In this document: piece after piece, positions 1-8,544 of the stretch
How the letters are laid out: every line of letters starts with the position of its first letter
How positions within the stretch are numbered: the stretch's first letter is position 1
Assembly (NCBI GenBank): GCA_937875975.1
Contig: CALEEU010000085.1
Span: forward strand, 1-15,470
Direction of reading: 5' to 3'
Length of the DNA: 15,470 bases
Source: an uncultured Opitutia bacterium
GTDB taxonomy: Bacteria; Verrucomicrobiota; Verrucomicrobiia; Opitutales; UBA953
Program-made: the position numbers and the translations under genes
The notes under the pieces: model-generated
What the model was told of the DNA's origin: nothing
Database searches by the model: none
Seen by the model: the letters and a program-made list of their open reading frames with translations, nothing else

Positions 1-1025
1 GGCAGTCCGCCGTGCTGATCCCAACCTTGGTGGAAGAGCTGCACGAAGCGTACGCCTTTCTCGATGAGTCGGCGGGCCTGCAGGCAGTTTGCGGCAAAGG
101 AACCGGGAGACTTCACGCTCTCGCCATACATCGCGAGGGTCTCGGGGGATTCCTTTGAGAGATCGGCGACCTCCGGCACGCTCGTCTGCATGCGGTAGGC
201 CATCTCCGCCTGGGCGAGGCGCGCGTCGACCTCCGGATCGAGCTCGGCGGCGCGCTGGTCCGCGTTAAGCTTGCCGAGGGCGTCGAGCATGCCGCGGCGG
301 GCATGCGGGGAGACCCCTTCTGGATTCGTGAGGTAGAGCACCGGCTCCTTGCCGGCCTTGAACTGCACGCCTTGATGCTCGGAAGGCAGGAAGCCTGAGC
401 CCCAGAGTCGAGAATAGAGCGGCTGGTCCTTGGTGGCGTCTTGTGAGACCAATACGATGAACGAAGGGAGGTTCTCGTTCATGCTGCCGAGGCCGTAGGA
501 AGCCCACGCGCCCATCGAAGGCCGGCCGGCGACCTGATTGCCGCAACAGAAGAAAGTGATCGCGGGATCGTGATTGATCGCCTCCGTGTGCATCGAGCGG
601 ATGACGCAGACATCGTCCGCGACGCCGCCGATATGGCTCATCAGGTCACTGTATTCCACGCCGCTCTGGCCGTACTTCTTGAAGTCGACGAACGAGCCGG
701 CGAGCGGGAGGGTGGCCTGATAGCCGCTCATGCCGGTCAGGCGCTGTCCTTGGCGGACGGAGTCAGGCAGCGGTTGCGTATGTTTTTCGCGCAGGAGCGG
801 TTTCGGATCGAGGGTCTCGAACTGCGAAGGGCCGCCTGCCTGGAAAAGGTAGATGACGCGTTTCGCCTTGGCCGGGAGGTGCGTGCCCTTGGGGAGGGTC
901 GCCGCTTGGGCGTCGCCGGTGATGCCACGCATGGCCAAGGCGCCGAGGCCGAGAGCGGAGGCACCGAGGAAGTGCCGACGCGTGTGCTGCATGAGGCTGT
1001 CGTAACTGGGCTTTGCGGGATCCAT
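1..1025 (-). CDS. DUF1501 family exported protein (3' end cut by window edge)
   Basis: Reading leftwards from ATG at 1025, the frame stays open for 341 codons to the window edge; about 100 C-terminal residues of the family's usual 440-480 are missing. The N-terminus has a twin-arginine signal (TRRHFL, arginines 16-17), a hydrophobic stretch 20-32 and a likely cleavage after AQA (39-41). The body shows DUF1501 hallmarks: VIYLFQAGGPSQFETLDPKP near 57-76, then NHDPAITFFCCGNQ and GRPSMGAW, and finally VRFVQLFHQGWDQHGGLP at the edge. DUF1501 proteins belong to the sulfatase/alkaline-phosphatase-like group, but their reaction is not established. The start lies two bases after the stop of the upstream cytochrome gene, so the two are almost certainly co-transcribed. 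ATG at codon 12 would also keep the Tat motif. Family identity is secure; function is unknown. Confidence 0.93.
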   Translation of the reverse strand, partial: MDPAKPSYDSLMQHTRRHFLGASALGLGALAMRGITGDAQAATLPKGTHLPAKAKRVIYLFQAGGPSQFETLDPKPLLREKHTQPLPDSVRQGQRLTGMSGYQATLPLAGSFVDFKKYGQSGVEYSDLMSHIGGVADDVCVIRSMHTEAINHDPAITFFCCGNQVAGRPSMGAWASYGLGSMNENLPSFIVLVSQDATKDQPLYSRLWGSGFLPSEHQGVQFKAGKEPVLYLTNPEGVSPHARRGMLDALGKLNADQRAAELDPEVDARLAQAEMAYRMQTSVPEVADLSKESPETLAMYGESVKSPGSFAANCLQARRLIEKGVRFVQLFHQGWDQHGGL

Positions 1026-1027
1026 GA

Positions 1028-4000
1028 TCAGCGAGAGGTAACGGCCGCGTCGCTCGCCAGGATGGTCGAACAGACAAGGGTGAGGGCGGCAAGGGAAGGG
1101 TCGGCGGGCATCTTTGGTCCGGATGGCACCTGCACAGGTGCCGGCTGCTTCTTCGCCTTCGGGTCAGCCTTCGGTTCGGGGGCTGCGACCTTCACGGCCT
1201 CGGGAGCGAATTGCGGCGGCGTGGCCCTCTGGATCACGTAGAGCTCGTTGAGCGCGGCGAGTTCGGACGGGCGCGGATCACGCGTGCACACGTGGCGGAA
1301 GGCGGCGGCGATCTGCGCGGAAGGTTCGGCCGACGCTTTGCTCACCTTGACGGCCAGGCTTTTGGCGGCTTCGACGAAGCCTGGGTTATTCAGCAGCACC
1401 AGCGCCTGCAGCGGGGTGTTGGTGTTAAGGCGCTTGGGCTGGCAGATTTCGCGCGAACCGGCGTCAAAAATTAGCATATTATCGGGGGGGGCCGTGCGCT
1501 TACGATAAGTGTAGATACTTCGACGACGGGAGGACTCCTGCACGCTTTCGCCGCCGACTTTCTCGACGAGCGTACCTGCGGCCAGCAAAGCTTGGTCGCG
1601 GACCATCTCAGCCGTCAACCGAAGGACCGGACCGCGGGCGAGGTACTTGTTGGAAGGATCTTTCTCGCGTACTTCCGCGGTAGGGGTCGAAGATTGACGG
1701 AAGGTAGCACTGAGGACGAAGCGGCGAAGCATCGCCTTGGTGTTCCATCCACTTCGCACGAAGTCGACGGCCAAGGTGTCGAGGAGTTCGGGGTGTGTCG
1801 GTAGGTCGCCTTGCATACCGAGGTTCTCACTGGAGGCGAAGAGGCCGGAACTAAAGACCTGGGCCCAGAGACGATTGATGATGACGCGTGAGGCGAGGGG
1901 GTTCTTAGGATCGGTCAGCCAGCGAGCGAGACCAAGTCGGTTCTTCGGCAAGGACTCGTTCCAAGGGAAGATGCGAGCGGGGACGCCGGGCTCGCAAGGC
2001 TTGGTGAGGTCGGGCTTGTCGTACTCGCCGCGGGTCAGCAAAAAGGTTTTGGGAGCGAGAGATGAGTGCTCCATCGCGAAGAAAGGCGCGGCGGATTCTT
2101 CGTGAGCGGCAAGGGCACGGCGGGCTTGTTGGAGGCGTTCCCATGCTTGGGCGTAGCCCGGATTGGCGCGGATATGGGCATGCTCGGCGTGAACCGTCGC
2201 AGGCAAGGAGTCGGCGGTAAGGCCATGGAGGACCGCTACCTCAGCGGCCGTGAGGGCCGTGCGCCAAATCTGGATTTCGTCGAGTGAGCCGTTGCGGAAG
2301 CCCGCATCGCGGGTGCGGGAGCCGATCTCGAGGGCGTTATCGCGAGGCTTGGCGTGGAGGGTGTCGCGCACGATCGTCGTCTTCACTTCAAGGCCATCGA
2401 GGTACACGCGGAGTCCTGCGGCCTTGGATGAGCCGTCATAGGTGACCGTCACTCGCTGCCAGTTTCCGACCGGGAGCTCGGCTTGGGTCTCGATGGATGC
2501 CGCGCTGTTCGGCCAGAGGTGGATCATGCTCCAGCGGAGCTTCCCTTGATTGACCAGGAGTTCGACGCCCGAGGCATCGCCGTCACCCGTGTAGAAACCT
2601 GTGGCATGGAGGACCGTGGCGCGGGCATTCTTCTCCCCAAGGCGAAGGAAGGCCGAGAACGTGAAAGCATCGTGGCGACCGAGCTGCTTGAATTCTGGAA
2701 GGATGAAGCCAGCGTCGCCGTCGAACTTCACCGCTTGGCCTTTGACGCCAGGAACCAACTGCAAGTCTTCAGGCGACCCACGACGTTCGAACTTGGCGGG
2801 CTTGCCGCCGGTGGTCGCGTTATCGACGCCGGTCTTCGTGAAGGACTCGAGCGGGAAGTGGGCGAGCGGAGTCGGCACCTTGACGGCCGCCTTCGCGGTG
2901 GCGGTGTGGGTAGTCACCAGGCCTTTTTCCGCTGCCAGCACGGCGGCCCGGAGCTCGGCTTCCTTGCTGCGCGCTTCGTCTGACTTGTAGAGACGAACGA
3001 ATGGAGGCGGCACCTCGCCATGGTAAGACAGAAGCCCGTTCTCGTTCTGGTCGCCGAACATCGCCGCCATCGAGAAGTAGTCCCGCTGGGAAATAGGGTC
3101 GTACTTGTGGTCGTGGCAGCGAGAGCACTCCATCGTTAGCCCCATGAAGCCGTAGCCTGCGGTCATCACGCGGTCGTTGATCCCATCTTGGCGGAATTCT
3201 TCGGCGATCGAACCGCCTTCGAAGGTCATGCGATGCAGGCGGTTAAAGGCCGTGGCAACGCGTTGGTCTTGCGTCGGGTTCGGCAGAAGGTCGCCTGCGA
3301 GTTGTTCGGTCAGGAACTGGTCGTAAGGCTTGTTATCATTGAAGGCCTTAAGAACCCAGTCGCGCCACGGCCAGGCGAACATGGCTTTGTCGCCCGTGTA
3401 GCCCCAGGTGTCGGCGTATCTTGATAGGTCGAGCCAGCCCACGGCGATATGTTCGCCGAAGCGGGGAGAGGCTAGCATCGCATCGACTCGCTTCTCGTAG
3501 GCGTCGGCTGACTTATCAGAGAGGAAGGCGTCGACCTCGGTATTGGTCGGGGGCAGGCCGGTCAGGGCGAAAGAAGCCCGCCGGAGTAGGGTGGTGCGAT
3601 CGGTGGCGACGGAAGGCTTGAGACCGACCTTGGCGGCCTTGTCCGCGATGAAGGCGTCGAGCGGGTCCTTGGCCCAAGAGGAATCAGCGATCGCTGGCGT
3701 CGCGTGCGAAGAAGGGCTGACGAACGCCCAGTGCGGATCGTACTTAGCGCCTTGCTTGATCCAGCGACGCAGAATGTCTTTCTCCGCGCCGGAAAGCGGA
3801 CGATGCAACTCAGGCGGCGGCATGATATCCTCTGGGTCGGTCGAGAGAATGCGATGGACCATGGTGCTTTTCTCGAGGTCGCCTGGGACGATTGCGATAT
3901 CGCCGCTCTTGAGCTTCTTCGTGGCGCCGCCAATTTCATCGAGACGCAGGCCGGCCTTGCGCCCTTTATCGGCATCGGGTCCGTGGCAGCCGTAGCAACG

Positions 4001-4108
4001 ATCGGAGAGAATCGGTCGCACTTCCCGATTAAAGTCCACCGGCGTTTCCGCTGCCCAGACGAGGGAAGTCGTCAGGATGCCGATGAGGGGAAGCGCGTAG
4101 GCACGCAT
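1028..4108 (-). CDS. Planctomycete-type PSCyt1/DUF1549/LamG/DUF1553 cytochrome-like protein
   Basis: This 1,026-residue protein has the multidomain form common in Planctomycetes and Verrucomicrobia. In order: a Sec signal peptide (1-19, cleavage near VWA/AE); a PSCyt1 haem c domain with CYGCH at 38-42; a DUF1549 (PSCyt2) domain about 126-356 with a second haem-type motif CSRCH at 328-332; a LamG/concanavalin-like domain about 416-626; and DUF1553 about 719-1016, containing RTAPPDNML and NTNTPLQALVLLNNP. An Ala/Pro/Lys-rich linker precedes the C-terminus. It is expected outside the cytoplasm and, with the DUF1501 partner, is often linked to polysaccharide use; the reaction is unproven. I chose ATG 4108 because it opens directly onto the signal peptide. 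The in-frame ATG at 4180 has the better ribosome site (AAAGGAAATGAG) but would add 24 polar residues in front of the signal. The DUF1553 part is unusually short after GGESV (about 852). Confidence 0.92.
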   Translation of the reverse strand: MRAYALPLIGILTTSLVWAAETPVDFNREVRPILSDRCYGCHGPDADKGRKAGLRLDEIGGATKKLKSGDIAIVPGDLEKSTMVHRILSTDPEDIMPPPELHRPLSGAEKDILRRWIKQGAKYDPHWAFVSPSSHATPAIADSSWAKDPLDAFIADKAAKVGLKPSVATDRTTLLRRASFALTGLPPTNTEVDAFLSDKSADAYEKRVDAMLASPRFGEHIAVGWLDLSRYADTWGYTGDKAMFAWPWRDWVLKAFNDNKPYDQFLTEQLAGDLLPNPTQDQRVATAFNRLHRMTFEGGSIAEEFRQDGINDRVMTAGYGFMGLTMECSRCHDHKYDPISQRDYFSMAAMFGDQNENGLLSYHGEVPPPFVRLYKSDEARSKEAELRAAVLAAEKGLVTTHTATAKAAVKVPTPLAHFPLESFTKTGVDNATTGGKPAKFERRGSPEDLQLVPGVKGQAVKFDGDAGFILPEFKQLGRHDAFTFSAFLRLGEKNARATVLHATGFYTGDGDASGVELLVNQGKLRWSMIHLWPNSAASIETQAELPVGNWQRVTVTYDGSSKAAGLRVYLDGLEVKTTIVRDTLHAKPRDNALEIGSRTRDAGFRNGSLDEIQIWRTALTAAEVAVLHGLTADSLPATVHAEHAHIRANPGYAQAWERLQQARRALAAHEESAAPFFAMEHSSLAPKTFLLTRGEYDKPDLTKPCEPGVPARIFPWNESLPKNRLGLARWLTDPKNPLASRVIINRLWAQVFSSGLFASSENLGMQGDLPTHPELLDTLAVDFVRSGWNTKAMLRRFVLSATFRQSSTPTAEVREKDPSNKYLARGPVLRLTAEMVRDQALLAAGTLVEKVGGESVQESSRRRSIYTYRKRTAPPDNMLIFDAGSREICQPKRLNTNTPLQALVLLNNPGFVEAAKSLAVKVSKASAEPSAQIAAAFRHVCTRDPRPSELAALNELYVIQRATPPQFAPEAVKVAAPEPKADPKAKKQPAPVQVPSGPKMPADPSLAALTLVCSTILASDAAVTSR

Positions 4109-4254
4109 GGGGTAGAGACACTCAACTTCTCCGGTCTGTTCCTGTCCAACTGCGATTCCGAGATAAGGAGAAGTTCTCATCTCATTTCCTTTCTTTTAGA
4201 CGGCTAAGGGGAAGTCGATTTGCTCGCTCGAAACCTTTCGGTCGATTGCCCGAC

Positions 4255-4282
4255 GATAGGAACGGACTAATCGCTTCCTATC
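4255..4282. promoter_or_regulatory. Inverted repeat in divergent intergenic region
   Basis: GATAGGAA (4255-4262) and TTCCTATC (4275-4282) form a perfect 8-base inverted repeat around a 12-base spacer. It lies between the two divergent transcription units, upstream of the candidate glmM promoter. It could be an operator for a dimeric regulator or simply a leader hairpin on either transcript. There is no U-tract, so it does not look like an intrinsic terminator. Confidence 0.3.
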
Positions 4283-4301
4283 CTTATACCATTGTACCTA
4301 A

Positions 4302-4330
4302 TTGACTGATTCGGTCATATTTATCATAAA
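4302..4330 (+). promoter_or_regulatory. Candidate sigma-70 promoter for the glm operon
   Basis: TTGACT (4302-4307) and CATAAA (4325-4330) are separated by 17 bases in an AT-rich stretch that contrasts with the GC-rich surroundings. This would place the transcription start near 4337 and leave a leader of about 50 bases before the glmM ATG at 4388. TATCAT (4322-4327) is an alternative -10, but its spacing is short. Copies of TTCGGTCAT at 4310-4318 and 4339-4347 flank the -10 and could be regulator sites. The leader also holds the 10-base palindrome AGGAATTCCT (4367-4376). The match is by eye only. Confidence 0.4.
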
Positions 4331-4387
4331 AGAAGGTTTTCGGTCATTTGAACTTGCGAAAAGGTTAGGAATTCCTCGAATACTGGC

Positions 4388-5743
4388 ATGGCGACCAAAC
4401 TTTTCGGCACGGACGGCATCCGCGGCAAGGCGAACGAATATCCCATCACACCCGAAATCGCCCTGCGCATCGGGCAGGCCATCTCCAGGGTCCTGCGCTC
4501 CAGCGGCGCCAATCATAACCGCGTCATTATCGGCAAGGACACCCGTATCTCGGGCTACATGCTTGAGACCGCTTTGACGAGCGGGTTGGTGTCGAGCGGG
4601 ATGGACGTATTCCTGGTCGGGCCGATGCCGACGCCGGCGGTGGCGCATCTGACCAAATCGATGGGCTGCGGCGCGGGCATCATGCTCACGGCCTCGCATA
4701 ACCCTTATGAAGACAACGGCCTGAAGATCTTCGGACCAGATGGTTTCAAGCTTTCGGACGACCTCGAATCGCTGGTCGAACAGGAAGTGCTTTATGACGT
4801 GAAAGCGAACGGCGTGACGGGCGACAAGATCGGCAAAGCCTACCGTATCGATGACGCCCGCGGTCGTTACATCGAATTCGTGAAGCAGAGTCTGGGTAAT
4901 GCCCATCTTGACGGCATGAAGATCGTCGTCGATTGCGGACACGGCGCTGGATACTTGCTGGCCCCGCTCATCTTCAAGGAACTGGGCGCGAAAGTCGTGA
5001 AGCTCGGCGTCGACCCGGATGGCATCAACATCAACGCCGGCGTGGGGGCGCTTTATCCCGGGTTCGCCGGTAAGGTCGTGAAAGACCAGGGCGCCGACGT
5101 CGGTATCTCGCTCGATGGCGATGCTGACCGGGTGATCTTCTCGGACGCCAGCGGTGCCACTGTCTCCGGCGACCGTATCCTGGCGCTCTGCGCCTTGGCG
5201 TTAAAGGCGGAGGGCAAGCTCTCTGGCAATTCGATGGTGTGCACGGTGATGTCCAACCTCGGCCTCCATGAGGCCATGCGTAAGGCAGGCATCGGCGTGG
5301 TCACCACCGCCGTCAGCGACCGACATGTCATCGAAGCCCTCCGTAAAGGAGGCTATTCGTTCGGTGGTGAAAACTCCGGGCACCTGATCTTCTCCGACTA
5401 CGCCTCCACCGGCGACGGCATCCTCAGCGCCTTGCAGGTGCTGCGCTTCATGCGCAGAAAAGGGGCCACCTTGGCCGACCTCGCCGCCGGCATGCGCGAA
5501 TACCCTCAGGCGCTCGTCAATCTCAAGGTCAAGTCGCGCATCCCGCTGGTCCAACTCAACGCCCTGCAGGAGGAGATCCGTAAGGCGGACGCCGCGTTCG
5601 GCAATGCGGGGCGCCATCTCATCCGCTACTCCGGCACTGAGAACAAGCTGCGCATCCTCGTCGAGCACCAGGATAAGTCCGAGGTCGATCGATGGTCCCA
5701 AACCTTCAAGGCCGCGGTCGAAGCCGATTTCGAGAGCCTCTAA
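4388..5743 (+). CDS. glmM: Phosphoglucosamine mutase GlmM
   Basis: GlmM interconverts glucosamine-6-phosphate and glucosamine-1-phosphate, the second step towards UDP-GlcNAc for peptidoglycan and lipopolysaccharide, in the cytoplasm. At 451 residues it has the normal family length and opens with the typical KLFGTDGIRG. The phosphoserine loop is TASHNP (101-106, Ser103), the Mg2+ loop is DGDADR (243-248), the sugar-binding loop is GGENSGH (326-332) and the phosphate-binding loop is RYSGTEN (413-419). These separate it well from unrelated sugar kinases, and GlmM is favoured over phosphomannomutase because the next two genes are also amino-sugar genes. It is the first gene of a three-gene operon; the next ATG follows its stop codon after one base. 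No Shine-Dalgarno sequence is close to the start. Confidence 0.96.
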   Translation: MATKLFGTDGIRGKANEYPITPEIALRIGQAISRVLRSSGANHNRVIIGKDTRISGYMLETALTSGLVSSGMDVFLVGPMPTPAVAHLTKSMGCGAGIMLTASHNPYEDNGLKIFGPDGFKLSDDLESLVEQEVLYDVKANGVTGDKIGKAYRIDDARGRYIEFVKQSLGNAHLDGMKIVVDCGHGAGYLLAPLIFKELGAKVVKLGVDPDGININAGVGALYPGFAGKVVKDQGADVGISLDGDADRVIFSDASGATVSGDRILALCALALKAEGKLSGNSMVCTVMSNLGLHEAMRKAGIGVVTTAVSDRHVIEALRKGGYSFGGENSGHLIFSDYASTGDGILSALQVLRFMRRKGATLADLAAGMREYPQALVNLKVKSRIPLVQLNALQEEIRKADAAFGNAGRHLIRYSGTENKLRILVEHQDKSEVDRWSQTFKAAVEADFESL

Positions 5744-5744
5744 G

Positions 5745-6629
5745 ATGGCCACTTTCCACATCCCCGTATCCGGTGATTCCAACGGCTGCCACCCTTTGAC
5801 GCTCACCCGGTCACTCGCCGATTTTCCGTTGGCTAATCTCTCGCTTCGTCGTCACCAGCAAGCCGCGCTCATCGCCGCTGGTCTGACGGAGGCCGCTGGC
5901 CCAGATGGCGACATCACCGTCCACCCCGCCGCTTGGTTCGCATCCGCCGAACTAGCGACCTTCGTCACTGACGCGTCTTATGGTACGATGACGATGGTCG
6001 AGGGCGTCGTCCTTCTGGCCAGGAAGGGTGGGACGCGCGAACTGCGAGCGACCCAGTCTTTTGCCATCACCTATGGCTGGGACCTCCTCCGAGCCAACGT
6101 GGAGGCCATGACCGCCCGTAAATCCTACGTGCAGGAGTCGGGCGCGCATGCTTCGCTCTATGTAGACGGAAGGCTCCAGGTCGGCAAGGGTACCAAGATC
6201 TTGCCCGGGGTCGTCATCGAAGGGGACGTCATCATCGGGGATCACTGCAAGGTAGGCCCGAACTGCTACATCCGGGGATCGACCGCGATCGGCGACAAGT
6301 GTCACGTCGGTCAAGCCGTCGAGATCAAGAATTCCATCCTCCTGCCGGGCACCAACGTCGGGCATCTGTCTTACCTTGGTGACTCGATCCTCGGCGAAAA
6401 GGTGAACTTCGGCGCGGGCACGATCACGTCCAATCTTCGTCACGACGGCGGAGCCCACCGTAGTCCGGTCGAAGGACGCATGGTCGACACGGGCCGCCGT
6501 AAGCTCGGCGCGATCGTCGGCGACGGCGTGCACACCGGCATCCATACTTCCATCTATCCTGGACGTAAGTTTTGGCCTAAGACCTCCACGCTCCCCGGCG
6601 CCATCGTCGACAAGGATATCCTCGCCTGA
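5745..6629 (+). CDS. GlmU-type left-handed beta-helix acetyltransferase with degenerate nucleotidyltransferase N-terminus
   Basis: The C-terminal half (about 140-290 of 294) is built of hexapeptide repeats and resembles the acetyltransferase half of GlmU. It contains GHLSYLGD at 206-213, matching the E. coli GlmU segment with the catalytic histidine (here His207, with Tyr210), followed by GAGTITSN at 223-230. The likely reaction is acetyl-CoA plus glucosamine-1-P to GlcNAc-1-P. The N-terminal part is only about 110 residues. It starts like a sugar-nucleotidyltransferase (HPLTLTRSLADFPLANLSLR, 16-35) and has the WDLLRAN segment (112-118) seen before the helix in related proteins. However, the glycine-rich LAAGxGTRM loop is replaced by IPVSGDSNG, so uridylyltransferase activity is doubtful. 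It sits between glmM (one-base gap) and glmS (two-base gap). The frame is open upstream inside glmM, but ATG 5745 is the natural start. Confidence 0.85.
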   Translation: MATFHIPVSGDSNGCHPLTLTRSLADFPLANLSLRRHQQAALIAAGLTEAAGPDGDITVHPAAWFASAELATFVTDASYGTMTMVEGVVLLARKGGTRELRATQSFAITYGWDLLRANVEAMTARKSYVQESGAHASLYVDGRLQVGKGTKILPGVVIEGDVIIGDHCKVGPNCYIRGSTAIGDKCHVGQAVEIKNSILLPGTNVGHLSYLGDSILGEKVNFGAGTITSNLRHDGGAHRSPVEGRMVDTGRRKLGAIVGDGVHTGIHTSIYPGRKFWPKTSTLPGAIVDKDILA

Positions 6630-6631
6630 CC

Positions 6632-8470
6632 ATGTGCGGCATCGTCGGATATGTCGGTCGTAACGCCGCTACGCCCGTGCTGCTTGGCGGGTTGCGACGC
6701 TTGGAATATCGCGGTTATGATTCCGCTGGTCTCTCTGTCCAGGAAGGGAAGTCCGTCCTCTCCTTGCGGGCCGTCGGTAAGGTCGCCCGGTTAGCGGACA
6801 AGGTCCGCGCCGAGTGGTCCGAAGAACGCCAGGCCAAGTGCGCCGTCGGCATCGCCCATACCCGTTGGGCGACGCACGGGGCGCCGACCGAGGCCAACGC
6901 CCATCCGCATGCGGACGCCAGCGGTCGCATCCGGCTCGTCCACAACGGCATCATCGAGAACTATCGCGTCATCCGTGCGAAGCTCGAGGCTAAGGGCCAC
7001 GTCTTCACCTCGGAGACCGACACCGAGGCCGTCTCCCGGCTCATCGGTGAATATTACAAAGGTGACCTGCGCAAGGCCGTCATCAACGCCCTCAGGCAGG
7101 TCGAAGGGGCCTACGGTATCGCCGTCATCTCCGCCGACGAACCCGGTCGCATTGTCGTGGCCCGCAAGGGGAGCCCGCTCGTCATCGGCGTCGGCGAAGG
7201 CGAATGCCTGGTGGCCTCCGATCCTTCGGCCCTGATTGCTCACACCCGCCGGGTCATCTACCTCGACGATGGCGATGTCGCCTTGGTCACCGCGGATTCC
7301 GTGGACATCACCGATCTCGACCATGCGCCCATGGATCGCGATGTCGCTGAGCTCGAGTTAGAGGCCGGCGCGGTGGAGAAGGGCGGCTTTGAGCATTTCA
7401 TGCTCAAGGAGATCCACGAGCAGCCCGAGTCCGTCCGGAATGCGCTCCGTGGTCGGTTAGACCTGCTGAACGGGACCGCCGTACTTTCGGGTATGGGCGC
7501 CACCGCCCGGGAGCTCATCGACCTGCAGCGTATCGTCATGGTCGGATGCGGCACCTCCTTGCATGCCGGCATGGTGGGGGATTTCGCTTTCGAGGACCTC
7601 GCCGCCATCCAGGCTGAAGTCCAGCCCGCCGCCGAATTTCGTTACCGTAATCCGCTGATCGACGGCCGCGACCTCGTCGTCGCCATCTCCCAGTCGGGCG
7701 AGACCGCCGACACCTTGGCCGCCGTCCGCGAAGCCAAGGACAAGGGCGCCATGGTCATGGGGCTCGTCAATGTCGTCGGCTCGACCATCGCCCGGGAAGC
7801 CGTTCGCGGCGTCTATCTCCATGCCGGCCCGGAGATCTCCGTCGCTTCGACCAAGGCCTTCACCAGCCAGGTGGCTATCCTGCTCCTCATGGCTCTCAAG
7901 TTGGGCCGGGGGCGCCGGCTCTCGCGGGAACGGGGTCTCGCCTTGGCCGCCGAGATTGAACGCCTCCCAGAACTCATTGAAGCGGTCCTTAAGCAGGATG
8001 CCGCCATCGCGAAGGTGGCCGAATCCATGGCCAAGCATGAGCATGCTTTCTTCCTAGGCCGTGGCCCGATGCATCCCGTGGCCTTGGAGGGCGCGCTCAA
8101 GCTCAAGGAAATCTCCTATATCCATGCCGAGGGGTATCATGCCGCTGAGCTTAAGCATGGCCCGATCGCCTTGCTGACCCCGGGCATGCCCGTCGTCGTG
8201 CTGGCCAATCGTTCGCCAGTCGTCGACAAGACCTTGGGCAACGCCGAAGAGTGCAAGGCCCGCGGCGCGCACGTCATCGCCATCGTCACCGAGGGCGGCC
8301 CGGAAGCTGCGATCGCCGACGAGGTCATCCGGATCCCTGATTGCGACCCGTTGATCGCAACGATTCCTGCCGCCGTCGCCTTACAGCTTCTGTCTTATCA
8401 TGTGGCCCGCCTACGGGGCTGCCCGATCGATCAGCCGCGCAACTTGGCCAAGTCTGTGACCGTCGAGTAA
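6632..8470 (+). CDS. glmS: Glutamine--fructose-6-phosphate aminotransferase (isomerizing) GlmS
   Basis: GlmS makes glucosamine-6-phosphate from fructose-6-phosphate and glutamine, the committed step of hexosamine synthesis. The 612 residues match the family length. The N-terminal glutaminase domain starts with MCGIVGYVG, giving the nucleophile Cys2 once Met is removed, and carries YRGYDSAG (26-33), HTRWATHG (76-83) and HNGIIEN (104-110). Two SIS domains follow: GCGTS (305-309) and SQSGETADT (353-361) bind the sugar phosphate. The protein ends in the conserved LAKSVTVE. It is the last gene of the glm operon. The two-base gap to the gene upstream leaves no room for a glmS ribozyme or any separate leader, so control must act at the operon promoter or elsewhere. 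I see no clear terminator after it. Confidence 0.97.
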   Translation: MCGIVGYVGRNAATPVLLGGLRRLEYRGYDSAGLSVQEGKSVLSLRAVGKVARLADKVRAEWSEERQAKCAVGIAHTRWATHGAPTEANAHPHADASGRIRLVHNGIIENYRVIRAKLEAKGHVFTSETDTEAVSRLIGEYYKGDLRKAVINALRQVEGAYGIAVISADEPGRIVVARKGSPLVIGVGEGECLVASDPSALIAHTRRVIYLDDGDVALVTADSVDITDLDHAPMDRDVAELELEAGAVEKGGFEHFMLKEIHEQPESVRNALRGRLDLLNGTAVLSGMGATARELIDLQRIVMVGCGTSLHAGMVGDFAFEDLAAIQAEVQPAAEFRYRNPLIDGRDLVVAISQSGETADTLAAVREAKDKGAMVMGLVNVVGSTIAREAVRGVYLHAGPEISVASTKAFTSQVAILLLMALKLGRGRRLSRERGLALAAEIERLPELIEAVLKQDAAIAKVAESMAKHEHAFFLGRGPMHPVALEGALKLKEISYIHAEGYHAAELKHGPIALLTPGMPVVVLANRSPVVDKTLGNAEECKARGAHVIAIVTEGGPEAAIADEVIRIPDCDPLIATIPAAVALQLLSYHVARLRGCPIDQPRNLAKSVTVE

Positions 8471-8544
8471 GGGGAAGGCCTCAGCGATAGACCCTAGACC
8501 CTTGCCGTTGCATGGGGCGGAGGTGCGGACTTGCTCGGAATGCC

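Noticed and set aside
570..1241. Plus-strand open frame of 223 codons at the left end
   Set aside because: Antisense to the DUF1501 protein and the end of the cytochrome gene, both clear by motif.
8471..8544. Terminator or promoter between glmS and the zinc-finger gene
   Set aside because: I saw only a short repeat of TAGACCC and no stable stem with a U-tract or convincing -35/-10 pair.
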